Shown: piece by piece, positions 54,801 to 61,883 of the stretch | Numbering within the stretch: the first letter of the stretch is position 1 | Layout of the letters: each line of letters begins with the position of its first letter | Assembly: GCA_937872925.1 (NCBI GenBank) | Contig: CALMUT010000277.1 | Coordinates: forward strand, 34,578 to 98,577 | Length of the DNA: 64,000 nucleotides | DNA from: an uncultured Myxococcales bacterium | GTDB taxonomy: Bacteria > Myxococcota_A > Polyangia > Polyangiales > Polyangiaceae | Direction of reading: 5' to 3' | Translations under genes and position numbers: made by a program | The notes under the pieces: model-generated | The model's input: the letters and a program-made list of their open reading frames with translations, nothing else | What the model was told of the DNA's origin: nothing | Database searches by the model: none

Positions 54801-54954
54801 CAACACCTGCGTGTACAAGTTGATGGGCGGCGGCTTCAACACCGCGGCCGAATCTGGAGCGGAGTGCAACTTCACGTTCTTCAGCGTGGACAAGGACTTC
54901 AAGCTCTACGACGCCGGCTTCCGCTGCTGTTTCGACCAGAACCCGACCCTCTAA
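51859..54954 (+). CDS. MopE-like lipoprotein with C-terminal FGE-like fold
   Basis: 1,031 residues. Lipoprotein signal (MKWLNAMALTSVLGLVAATGC). After a low-complexity Gly/Asp stretch come nine CDGxDNDCDG-type repeats (first EICDGLDNDCNGSVDDGI), weaker and more variable than in A and B. The last 250 residues resemble the formylglycine-generating enzyme/SUMF1 fold: ITPVEAAQTCEARGGRLCNRTDWQTACR, DVTGNLWEIVRE, LMGGGF and AGFRCCF. The catalytic Cys pair of FGE (C-x4-C near the end) is not seen, so a structural or binding role is more likely. The ATG overlaps the protein B stop (ATGA) with GAAGGAG upstream, so it is translationally coupled to B. It is probably the membrane-tethered partner of A and B; that is inference. 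Confidence 0.8.
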   Translation: MKWLNAMALTSVLGLVAATGCTTSSYCFDDCDGEGTAAAGGGTGDGGWDGPVVETGTGGNDGSVIDLDSGKGDGCQISNNGVEICDGLDNDCNGSVDDGIDFTKTQTCGTCDTNCATIPHVVNPSCDPPATLDGKTPGTCKRDKCEQDFYDIQKDDPTKPETMGCEYQCTWNPNGTNTVDTGGADGCGKDDDCDGQVDEDLNTCTDTENCGKCGLKCVIANGTAKCETTATGGAQCTTNNTQCKVAGCDPGFYDVNGSATDGCEYACTPTGNEVCDGVDNDCDGKIDNADDSLELQDPEVGKPCFGGTQGICAEAANQGLKKCIGGVISCCDQNSNTLNGTNPNFPVNGLRNGLCDAPTGPQVIKPNEKQETCNNKDDDCDGTPDDNPIDQGGTCGSSVGNCQTGTEQCQNGVLVCQGNTTPTTDICNGQDDNCDGVIDGTIGAGTPVACTTNAQCTGGKLCMIRASAADKVCASPPGDAMGDCKVPPTPPPGVPQPCQKGTLACVGGVKLCQGAIEPTTSTDKCGEDSNCDGTLNGQPDLQNDVKNCGACGNDCNNISPTGHGTWACQTGTCVRTGCDTNYINCDGNNNDCERFCSFVSANEQCNGIDDNCNCQVDENVTSKPSPVQVCGVAAAATDSGCLARTTGNPIGVDVTCNSGSWQCAFTSGYCSGSPPDCASTTDTCDAKDNNCNGATDENFKPPLLNQGYLTQPCASDDGLPAPGHGQCRTTGQFVCSGASATACNATKNNAAAGPELCDNADNDCDGSVDEPFKATTVYPGGKGTNTAQFVRPAVTQLTSSLWVTQYEVSRTGATNINPGSGNGYQVSAPAGTPQDRTQACSSTGVIPWFNITPVEAAQTCEARGGRLCNRTDWQTACRTTTNTCKWGYNPRTGGTPACTLPGTYSSGSGRRCNIGPFDFDGNPANGITNGLLPTASGALQNCWADWNGTTGNSAANNNIRDVTGNLWEIVRESGSNCSSPTNTCVYKLMGGGFNTAAESGAECNFTFFSVDKDFKLYDAGFRCCFDQNPTL

Positions 54955-55083
54955 CCACCAAACGAGATCGAGGCGGCGCTGGCTGAAAAGTCGGCGCCGC
55001 ACTCGTATTGTGTTGAAAAAGTCGGCCTCGCGGGGTTGCGATCTCGGCTTTGGTTCGCAACGATATCGAGTCGGAGGGTGACG
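54955..55083 (+). other. Short intergenic region with GC-rich hairpin
   Basis: GCGGCGC and GCGCCGC can pair around a loop of about 14 bases near 54973-55000, and TTGAAAAAGTCGG-like sequence occurs twice. No T-run follows, so it is a poor intrinsic terminator. It separates the MopE-like cluster from egtD, whose promoter is probably here. Confidence 0.3.
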
Positions 55084-56100
55084 ATGCCGGACGGTTTCAG
55101 CACAGAGCGCGGCTATCGCACGCTCGCGCCACAAGAGGTCCGTTCCTCGGATCGGGAGTTTGCCTACGAAGTCTTGACGGGCCTATCCGAGCGTCCGCGG
55201 CGACTGCCGTCCCGTTACTTCTACGACGACGAAGGCAGCCGACTGTTCTCCAAGATCATGGGCTGCGCCGACTACTATCCGACGGCCTGTGAGCGCGAGA
55301 TCTTGGAAGCGCACCGAGGAGACATCGCCGACGCCGTCGCTGCAGAGAGCCTCCACGTTGTGGACCTTGGAGCGGGGGACGGCAGCAAGACGTTCATCCT
55401 GCTAGAACACTTGAAGCGGAGAAGCGTGGACTTTCGCTACGTGCCTATCGACATCTCCGGCGGTGCGCTTACCTCGCTGGCGGCGCGCTGCAAGGAGCGC
55501 CTGCCTCAAATGGAGGTCGAGGGCATCGCCGCGGAGTACACGGACGGGCTTGAACACCTGGCCCAGGCACACGGAGATCGTCGCAATCTGGTGCTCTTCC
55601 TCGGGTCGAATATCGGGAACTTCAATCGTGCTCGGTCCCGAGCGTTCTTGCGGCGCATGTGGACCGCCCTCAACCCGGGCGACCTGCTGCTGATCGGCTT
55701 TGACCTCAAGAAGGACATTGAAGTGCTGCTGCGGGCCTACAACGATCGCGAAGGCATCACGGCGCGTTTCAACCTGAACCTCTTGTCGCGCATCAATCGC
55801 GAATTGGGCGGGCACTTCAACCCGGACAATTTCCGGCACTTTGGCACCTACGACGTCTTCAGCGGCGCCATGGAGAGCTACTTGGTGAGCTTGGAGCAGC
55901 AAAACGTGGCCATCGACGCCATGCAGCTCGCCTTCGACTTCGAGCCTTGGGAGCCCATCCATACCGAGTACTCCTACAAGTACTTGCGCAGCGACGTGAC
56001 GGCACTAGCAAGGGACACCGGCTTCGCCATTGAAGCGGAGTTCCTCGACGAAAAGAAGTGGTTCTTGGACTCGCTGTGGCGCGTGCAAAAGGTCCGCTGA
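55084..56100 (+). CDS. egtD: L-histidine N-alpha-methyltransferase family protein (EgtD-like)
   Basis: 338 residues. SAM-dependent methyltransferase with VVDLGAGDGSKTFILLEHL as the SAM-binding loop, LFLGSNIGNFNRARS containing the substrate-binding Asn, and HTEYSYKY containing the Glu and Ser that in EgtD select histidine; FSKIMGCADYYPTACEREIL matches the lid region. EgtD trimethylates histidine to hercynine, the first step of ergothioneine synthesis. EgtB, the next enzyme, is not visible. The ATG at 55084 has GGAGG seven bases upstream; an open frame extends to 55036 without a better site. Related histidine-specific methyltransferases of other pathways are possible. Confidence 0.82.
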   Translation: MPDGFSTERGYRTLAPQEVRSSDREFAYEVLTGLSERPRRLPSRYFYDDEGSRLFSKIMGCADYYPTACEREILEAHRGDIADAVAAESLHVVDLGAGDGSKTFILLEHLKRRSVDFRYVPIDISGGALTSLAARCKERLPQMEVEGIAAEYTDGLEHLAQAHGDRRNLVLFLGSNIGNFNRARSRAFLRRMWTALNPGDLLLIGFDLKKDIEVLLRAYNDREGITARFNLNLLSRINRELGGHFNPDNFRHFGTYDVFSGAMESYLVSLEQQNVAIDAMQLAFDFEPWEPIHTEYSYKYLRSDVTALARDTGFAIEAEFLDEKKWFLDSLWRVQKVR

Positions 56101-56143
56101 TTCAGCGCCAGGGCGCCAGCTCTTTCGCTATGCTGCCGGCGTC

Positions 56144-57451
56144 ATGAACCCGGTACCCTGGATCATCAAGAAACGTGACGGAGGAGCGCTGACGAAGGCG
56201 GAGATCTCCGAGCTGATCAATGGCTACGTACGCGGCGAGGTCGCGGACTATCAAATGAGCGCGTTCCTCATGGCTGCTTTTCTACGCGGCATGAGCGACG
56301 CAGAAACCGTGGCGCTCACCGAGACGATGCTGCATTCCGGCGACGTGCTCACCCTGCCCTCGGTGAGGAAGCCCAAGGTGGACAAGCACTCCACGGGAGG
56401 CGTGGGCGACAAGATCAGCCTGTGCCTCGCGCCGCTCGTAGCCGAATGCGGCGTCGCGGTGCCCATGATCTCCGGACGCGGCTTGGGGCACACCGGAGGC
56501 ACCCTCGACAAGCTCGAGGCCATCCCCGGCTACAAGGTGGATCTGGACGCCAAGCGCTTCGAGCGTCAGGTACGTGAAACTGGACTCGCCATCATCGGAC
56601 AAACCGCGCGACTGGCCCCAGCGGATCGACGCATCTACGCCCTACGGGACGTCACCGGCACGGTGGAGTTCATTCCGTTCATTGTTGCGAGCATCCTGTC
56701 CAAGAAGCTGGCCGAAGGTATCGACGGACTCGTGCTTGACGTGAAGGTCGGACGCGGCGCGTTCATGAAAGACGAGGAATCCGCTCGCGAACTGGCACGG
56801 GCCATGGTGCGCGTGGGCACGCGTGCGAAGAAGAAGGTGGTGGCGCTCCTCACGGACATGAACGTGCCCATCGGCACCACCATCGGCAACGCTCTAGAGA
56901 CGCGGGAGGCGATCGAGGTGCTGATGGGCCGCGGCCCCGACGACACGACTGAGCTGACGCTTTTGCTGGGCACCGAAATGCTCATGGTCGCCGGCGTCAC
57001 GCGCAAAGCAGGCGAAGCGCGCAAACGCCTACAGGCGGCTATTGATAGTGGCAAGGGCCTGGAACGTTTCGCGAAGATGGTCGCCGCGCAGGGCGGAGAT
57101 GCCCGGGCCGTGCGCGATCCAAGCCGCCTGCCCAAAGCGAAGCGCACCGTCGCGGTTGAGAGCCAGAAGAGCGGCTACGTCACTGCCTGCGACTGCCTGG
57201 AGCTGGGGCTGTGCGGCGTTGCCATGGGTGCAGGGCGGACCCGCGCCGACCAGAAGGTTGACCCTGCAGTAGGCATCGAGCTGGCAAAAAAGCCCGGGGA
57301 CCGCGTGAAGCGTGGCGAAACGCTCGCGCTGCTCCACGTGCAGAGCAAGGTTGGAGCCGACAAACACGCCACCCGGGTCCGCGCGGCCTTCAGTGTCGGC
57401 AAGCAGGCGCCCAAGGCGTCCCCGATCTTGATCGAGCGCATCGCACGCTGA
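56144..57451 (+). CDS. Pyrimidine-nucleoside (thymidine) phosphorylase
   Basis: 435 residues, typical of the family. N-terminal helical domain (IIKKRDGGALTKAEISELINGY), then the conserved KPKVDKHSTGGVGDKISLCLAPLVA (the phosphate-binding His/Ser/Thr cluster), MISGRGLGHTGGTLDKLEAIPGY and DVKVGRGAFMKDEESARELA. It cleaves thymidine or uridine to base and deoxyribose/ribose 1-phosphate. DeoA and Pdp are hard to separate by sequence alone; the Lys in VKVGRGAF is common to both. The ATG at 56144 begins the conserved domain. The frame is open further upstream but overlaps egtD. No other nucleoside-salvage gene is adjacent. Confidence 0.92.
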   Translation: MNPVPWIIKKRDGGALTKAEISELINGYVRGEVADYQMSAFLMAAFLRGMSDAETVALTETMLHSGDVLTLPSVRKPKVDKHSTGGVGDKISLCLAPLVAECGVAVPMISGRGLGHTGGTLDKLEAIPGYKVDLDAKRFERQVRETGLAIIGQTARLAPADRRIYALRDVTGTVEFIPFIVASILSKKLAEGIDGLVLDVKVGRGAFMKDEESARELARAMVRVGTRAKKKVVALLTDMNVPIGTTIGNALETREAIEVLMGRGPDDTTELTLLLGTEMLMVAGVTRKAGEARKRLQAAIDSGKGLERFAKMVAAQGGDARAVRDPSRLPKAKRTVAVESQKSGYVTACDCLELGLCGVAMGAGRTRADQKVDPAVGIELAKKPGDRVKRGETLALLHVQSKVGADKHATRVRAAFSVGKQAPKASPILIERIAR

Positions 57452-57477
57452 CCCTTGGTGCAAGATGGTGCTGCCGA

Positions 57478-58323
57478 GTGGAGCCGCGCTTCGAACCAAC
57501 GGTGCTTGAGCGCCACCCAGCCTACGACTTCATTTCGGAGTCCGTGCGCCGTCGTGTACGCGCCCAGGCGTCGTGGCCCGACCCAGACACGCTCACCGCT
57601 TGGGCCCACGAGGCCGGCGACATCACGCACTTGAACGACTTCCGCTTTGTCGACTGGGCGGAACAAGCGCTGAGCGCGCCACGTGCGTATGAACGCTGCG
57701 TCGACAGCGGGAAGATCCCAACCCGCCCGCGCAATTGGCATGACTTCATGAACGCACTGGTCTGGATGCACTTCCCGCGCAGCAAGGCGCTGTTGAATCG
57801 CATCCAGCTCGACGCCGATCTGGACAAGGATCGGAGAAACGGGCGCGGGCGGCGCCAAAACGCCGGCGCCCACTTCGACGAGTGCGGCGCCGTCGTGCTG
57901 TGTGACGCGCCGCATCTGCTGGAACTCGTGCGTGCACTGCGCTGGGCCGAGCTGTTCCAGCGACGGCGCGCTGAACTGCATCTGCATTTCAAACTACTTC
58001 TGGTGGGGCACGGTCTGTTGGACTTGCTCCGTGCACCCCACCGCGGCTTGGTGGCGAAGGCGCTGTTGCTCCCATGCGACAGCGCAGTGCTCAAGCTGGA
58101 GGCAGCGCAGTTGCGACGGCACTCCGACGCCGCCTTGGGCCGCCAGCTTTCTAGCCCCACCTTGTCCACGGCGAGCCTGTCGCCCATGCCCGTGCTCGGC
58201 CTGCCCGGCTGGTTTCCGGACCAAGATGCCGCCTTCTACGCGGATGCGGACTACTTTCGCACAGAGCGCCGCGTACCGCTCACGCCAGCACGACAATCTC
58301 CGTCTTCACGGAGTTCGCAATGA
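57478..58323 (+). CDS. DUF3025 domain protein
   Basis: 281 residues, GTG start at 57478. The family signature PTRPRNWHDFMNALVWMHFPRSKALLNRIQL is clear, as is AVVLCDAPHLLELVRALRWAELF and the later HGLLDLL motif, with LPVLGLPGWFP near the end. Members are cytoplasmic proteins of unknown function, often near metabolic genes. It lies 26 bp after the phosphorylase and may share its transcript, but there is no functional clue. A frame on the other strand (57522-58187) is a shadow. Confidence 0.8.
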   Translation: MEPRFEPTVLERHPAYDFISESVRRRVRAQASWPDPDTLTAWAHEAGDITHLNDFRFVDWAEQALSAPRAYERCVDSGKIPTRPRNWHDFMNALVWMHFPRSKALLNRIQLDADLDKDRRNGRGRRQNAGAHFDECGAVVLCDAPHLLELVRALRWAELFQRRRAELHLHFKLLLVGHGLLDLLRAPHRGLVAKALLLPCDSAVLKLEAAQLRRHSDAALGRQLSSPTLSTASLSPMPVLGLPGWFPDQDAAFYADADYFRTERRVPLTPARQSPSSRSSQ

Positions 58324-58433
58324 AACACAGGGCGCGGGCGTCGTGATGCAACCGCTTCGGCACTTCCGCGCTGGGTGGCTCACCTGCAAAGCCGAGCCGC
58401 GGTCGCAGTTCGACGCGGCTGAATGCGCACTCA

Positions 58434-60458
58434 TCAGTGCACGCGCTGGCCGGGCTTGGCCCCAGAGTCCGGCGAGAGCAAGAACACCTCTTTGCCGCCC
58501 GGGCCGGCGGCGACCACCATGCCTTCGCTGACACCAAACTTCATCTTGCGCGGGGCGAGATTGGCCACCAGCACGACGTCCCTGCCCACCAAGTCTTCCG
58601 GCGCGTAGGCGGCTTTGATCCCCGCAAAGACGGTCTTTTCGAGGCCACCGCCCAGGCTCAAGGTCAACTGCAGGAGCTTGTCCGCCTTGGGCACGGCCTC
58701 CGCCTTGACCACGCGCGCCACCCGCAAGTCCACCTTGGAGAAGTCGTCAAAAGTGCATTCCGGCGCCAAGGGCTCCGCCTGAAGGCATTCGCCACCATCC
58801 GTCGCCGTCTCGTCCTGGGCTTCGCCCGCTTTGCTCGCCTCGATCAGCGCTTCAACCTTTTTCGGATCCACCCGCTGCATCAGATGGGAAAACTCACTGA
58901 CGGGGCTGCCAACCAGAGGCGTACTCGCCGCAGACCAACTGTCCAGCTTCGTGTTCAAGAGCTTCGCACTGTCTTCAGCCAGCTGCGGCAGCACCGGGGC
59001 CAAGTACACGACCAGCTGACGGTACAGGTTGAGGATCACGGTGCACACGTCTTGTAACGCGCGGGCCTGGGCCGGATCTTTCTTGAGCTTCCACGGTTCG
59101 GTCTTGTCGACGTATTCGTTAGCGCGATCCGCAAGCGCCATGATCGCGCGCATGGCGCGGGCGTAGTCGGCGTTTTCGTAGGCGTCAGCGATCTCGTCCC
59201 CAGCGTTTTTCGCGGCTTCGAACAGGCCGTCGTCCGCGGGGTATTCCTGCGAAAGCCCCGAGTCGCGAACGAAGCGCGCGCTGCGGCTGGCCAGATTGAC
59301 GACCTTGCCGACGATGTCCGAGTTCACCTTGGCCACGAGCTCACCCAGGTTCAGATCGATGTCGTCGGGACGGGTGCCGAGCTTGGCTGCGTAGAAGTAA
59401 CGCAGATACGCGGGGTCGAGGTGATCCAGATAGGTGCGCGCCAGCACAAACGTGCCCTTGCGTTTGCTCATCTTCTCGCCGTTCACGGTCAAGAAGCCGT
59501 GCACCTGCACGCGCCGCGGCAGGGAAAATCCGGCGGTCTTCAGCATCGCCGGCCAAAACAGCGTGTGGAAGTAGACGATGTCTTTGCCGATGAAGTGGCG
59601 CACTTCCGTTTCGTCACTACGCCACCAGTCATCGAGCTTCTCGCCGTTTTTCTCACACCACTGCTGGGTGCTCGCGATGTAGCCGATCGGCGCGTCGAAC
59701 CAGACGTACCAGAAGTTGCCCGGCGCATCGGGGATTTCGAAGCCAAAATAGGGCGCGGGCCGCGACACGTCCCAGTCGCGCAGGGCTTCGGAAAGAAAGT
59801 GGCCCTTGAGATAATTGGCGATCTCGGGCTGCAAGTTGCCTTCGGCGGCCGTCCAATTCGAGAGAAATCCGTGCAGCTGCTCCACTTGTACGAACAGGTG
59901 TTTGGCCGTGCGCAACTCCGGTGGCTGTCCGGAAAGCGTGCTGACGGGATTGATCAAGTCCGTCGCCGAGTAGGTCGCGCCGCACTTCTCGCAGGAGTCG
60001 CCGTACTGGTTCTCACTCTTGCACTTGGGGCAGGTTCCCTTGACAAAGCGGTCCGCGAGAAAGGTGCCTTCCTTAACGTCGAAATGCTGCGTGACATCGC
60101 GCTCCACCACCAAGTTGGCTTGGCGAATCGAAGCCCACACTTGGTGGCACAGCTTGCGGTTCTCCTCGGAATGAGTGCTGCCGTAGTTGTCGAAACGGAT
60201 CTGGAACTCGGCGAAGTCATTTTGATGCGCCACGCTCATGTCGTCGATGACCGCCTCTGGGGTGCGGCCCTCCTGGCGCGCGCGGATCATGATGGCCGTG
60301 CCATGGGTGTCGTCTGCACAGATGTAGAGCGCCCGATTGCCCCGTGAACGCTGAAAGCGCACCCAAATGTCGGTCTGGATGTACTCCACGAGATGGCCAA
60401 GGTGGATGTGCCCATTGGCGTAGGGCAAGGCAGCGGTAACTAGGATGCGACGAGTCAT
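58434..60458 (-). CDS. metG: Methionyl-tRNA synthetase with C-terminal tRNA-binding domain
   Basis: 674 residues. Class I synthetase with the HIGH-type motif in [15 protein letters not shown] and a KMSKS variant in [11 protein letters not shown] zinc-binding insert has four cysteines in [18 protein letters not shown], the arrangement of the one-zinc MetRS group. The C-terminal OB-fold domain (from about residue 570, [26 protein letters not shown]) is the EMAP-type tRNA-binding module of dimeric MetRS. It charges initiator and elongator tRNA-Met. The ATG at 60458 begins [16 protein letters not shown]; an upstream open frame to 60752 overlaps the small membrane gene and is unlikely to be coding. 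Confidence 0.96.
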   Translation of the reverse strand: MTRRILVTAALPYANGHIHLGHLVEYIQTDIWVRFQRSRGNRALYICADDTHGTAIMIRARQEGRTPEAVIDDMSVAHQNDFAEFQIRFDNYGSTHSEENRKLCHQVWASIRQANLVVERDVTQHFDVKEGTFLADRFVKGTCPKCKSENQYGDSCEKCGATYSATDLINPVSTLSGQPPELRTAKHLFVQVEQLHGFLSNWTAAEGNLQPEIANYLKGHFLSEALRDWDVSRPAPYFGFEIPDAPGNFWYVWFDAPIGYIASTQQWCEKNGEKLDDWWRSDETEVRHFIGKDIVYFHTLFWPAMLKTAGFSLPRRVQVHGFLTVNGEKMSKRKGTFVLARTYLDHLDPAYLRYFYAAKLGTRPDDIDLNLGELVAKVNSDIVGKVVNLASRSARFVRDSGLSQEYPADDGLFEAAKNAGDEIADAYENADYARAMRAIMALADRANEYVDKTEPWKLKKDPAQARALQDVCTVILNLYRQLVVYLAPVLPQLAEDSAKLLNTKLDSWSAASTPLVGSPVSEFSHLMQRVDPKKVEALIEASKAGEAQDETATDGGECLQAEPLAPECTFDDFSKVDLRVARVVKAEAVPKADKLLQLTLSLGGGLEKTVFAGIKAAYAPEDLVGRDVVLVANLAPRKMKFGVSEGMVVAAGPGGKEVFLLSPDSGAKPGQRVH

Positions 60459-60554
60459 GGCGGCCGGCGAGACTACCCGATTTCCCCCCAATAGCGACCC
60501 CAACACGGTCAGGAAACCTGGACGACAGCACGGAGCGCTTGTTAAGTCGGCGAC

Positions 60555-60779
60555 ATGAGCCAAAGCCGCGGGCCCCGGCTGATTCAGTATCTGCTGCTCG
60601 CGCTGGCGGCCGCCGCAATGGTCTACGGGGTGCGCGCGCGCTACCAAACGATGGTTGCCCGTACCATCGCCGGCGCGGCAAGCGCGATCGCGGCCGCCGC
60701 GCCGAGCGCAAGCGCCGCGCCCAGTCCAAGCGCATCCACCGCGCCGTCCCATGGCCTGCCAGCGCGTGTGCCGAACTGA
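60555..60779 (+). CDS. Possible small membrane protein, 74 residues
   Basis: An ATG-initiated frame with a hydrophobic segment ([18 protein letters not shown], about residues 9-26) followed by an alanine/serine/proline-rich tail ([10 protein letters not shown]). It is divergent from metG across 96 bp. High-GC DNA readily gives Ala/Pro-rich frames, so coding is uncertain. It is the only frame in this gap with a convincing membrane segment. Confidence 0.4.
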   Translation: MSQSRGPRLIQYLLLALAAAAMVYGVRARYQTMVARTIAGAASAIAAAAPSASAAPSPSASTAPSHGLPARVPN

Positions 60780-60799
60780 TTGCGGCGCGCGCCGCTCCG

Positions 60800-61798
60800 T
60801 CAGTGCCCAGCGTGTCCAGACGACATGCCGCTCTGAATGGCGATTAGCTCGACGTCGAATACGAGCATTCCCGCCGGCGCGCCCGGCCGAGTCGGTTTTT
60901 CACCGTAGGCGAGGTCTGCGGGGATCCAGAAGCGCATGGTCTCGCCCTCGACCATCAGCTGCAGACCTTCGCCCCAACCCTTGATCACTTGGCCGAGGGG
61001 GAACGTCGTTGGCTCCCCGCGCGGGATGGAGCTGTCGAACATCTTGCCGTCCGTCGTCCAGCCTGTGTAGTGCACGCTGACGCGATCTGCGCGCGTCGGG
61101 TGTTTGGTGCCCTTGCCTTTTTTCAAGCTGCGATAGGCCAAGCCGCTCTCGGTCTTCTTGGCGCTCTTGGGAGCTGCCCGCACATCCGGCGGCGCTTTGG
61201 GCGCCTTGGGCGTCTTCACTATTTCGAGCAGCTCGATCTCGAAAGTCAGCTGACCCGTTGGGCCCATGCCAGGTTTGTCTCCGTAGGCGAGATTCGACGG
61301 GATCCAAACGCGAAGCTTCTGACCTTCGACCATTAGCTTCAAGGCCTCCGTCCAGCCCGGGATCACCTGCCCGACGCCAAAGGTCGCGGGCTCGTTTCGC
61401 GCCACGGAGCTGTCAAACATCTTTCCGTCGGTCGTCCAGCCCGAATAGTGCACCTTCACGCGGTCTTCTTGCGTCGGCTTCTTGGTGCCCTTGCCCTTTT
61501 CGAGCACGACGTAGGCAACCCCGCTCGCCGTCTTCTTCGCGGTCTTGGGCGGCGCGGCCACATCGTCCGGAGCGGGGAGCCCGGCGGGTTTCGGCGCAAC
61601 GCCTACGGCCGTGGCCATCGCACTGGCTACGCTTGCGGGTTTTTCGCGCAGAGCGGTATTCAGCGCGGAGCCCACCGGCGGGGGGGCTTCCACCGGGCGG
61701 GTCGTCTTCTTTGTTTCGGGCTCAGGTTTCGGCTGCTGCTCACAACCCAGGGCGAGCAGGCCCGCGCTGAGCAGCACCAAGGAGGGAAACGTTCGCAT
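60800..61798 (-). CDS. Lipoprotein with two FKBP-type peptidyl-prolyl isomerase domains
   Basis: 332 residues. Lipoprotein signal ([19 protein letters not shown]) and a Pro/Ala-rich linker precede two FKBP domains. Both have the [16 protein letters not shown] or [16 protein letters not shown] core, the PGW/KGW segment ([22 protein letters not shown]), and the ...[10 protein letters not shown]/...[10 protein letters not shown] end, so they likely arose by internal duplication and retain most of the active-site aromatics. Predicted to act in the periplasm on prolyl bonds. A linker rich in Lys/Ala/Pro separates the domains. It lies 86 bp downstream of the Cys-rich repeat gene on the same strand, consistent with a folding role for exported Cys-rich proteins, which is inference. 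Confidence 0.9.
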   Translation of the reverse strand: MRTFPSLVLLSAGLLALGCEQQPKPEPETKKTTRPVEAPPPVGSALNTALREKPASVASAMATAVGVAPKPAGLPAPDDVAAPPKTAKKTASGVAYVVLEKGKGTKKPTQEDRVKVHYSGWTTDGKMFDSSVARNEPATFGVGQVIPGWTEALKLMVEGQKLRVWIPSNLAYGDKPGMGPTGQLTFEIELLEIVKTPKAPKAPPDVRAAPKSAKKTESGLAYRSLKKGKGTKHPTRADRVSVHYTGWTTDGKMFDSSIPRGEPTTFPLGQVIKGWGEGLQLMVEGETMRFWIPADLAYGEKPTRPGAPAGMLVFDVELIAIQSGMSSGHAGH

Positions 61799-61883
61799 GG
61801 CCCGGAGCATGGCGAAATTCGGCGCGCAGCACAATTGGCCACCGCTGGGACAGTTGCGCGACGCGCCGTTCGGCCTTTCGCCG

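Noticed and set aside
51859..56100. The FGE-like domain as an EgtB partner of EgtD
   Set aside because: EgtB also has an FGE-like fold, but this protein has a lipoprotein signal and MopE repeats, and lacks the DinB-type iron-binding domain expected of EgtB.
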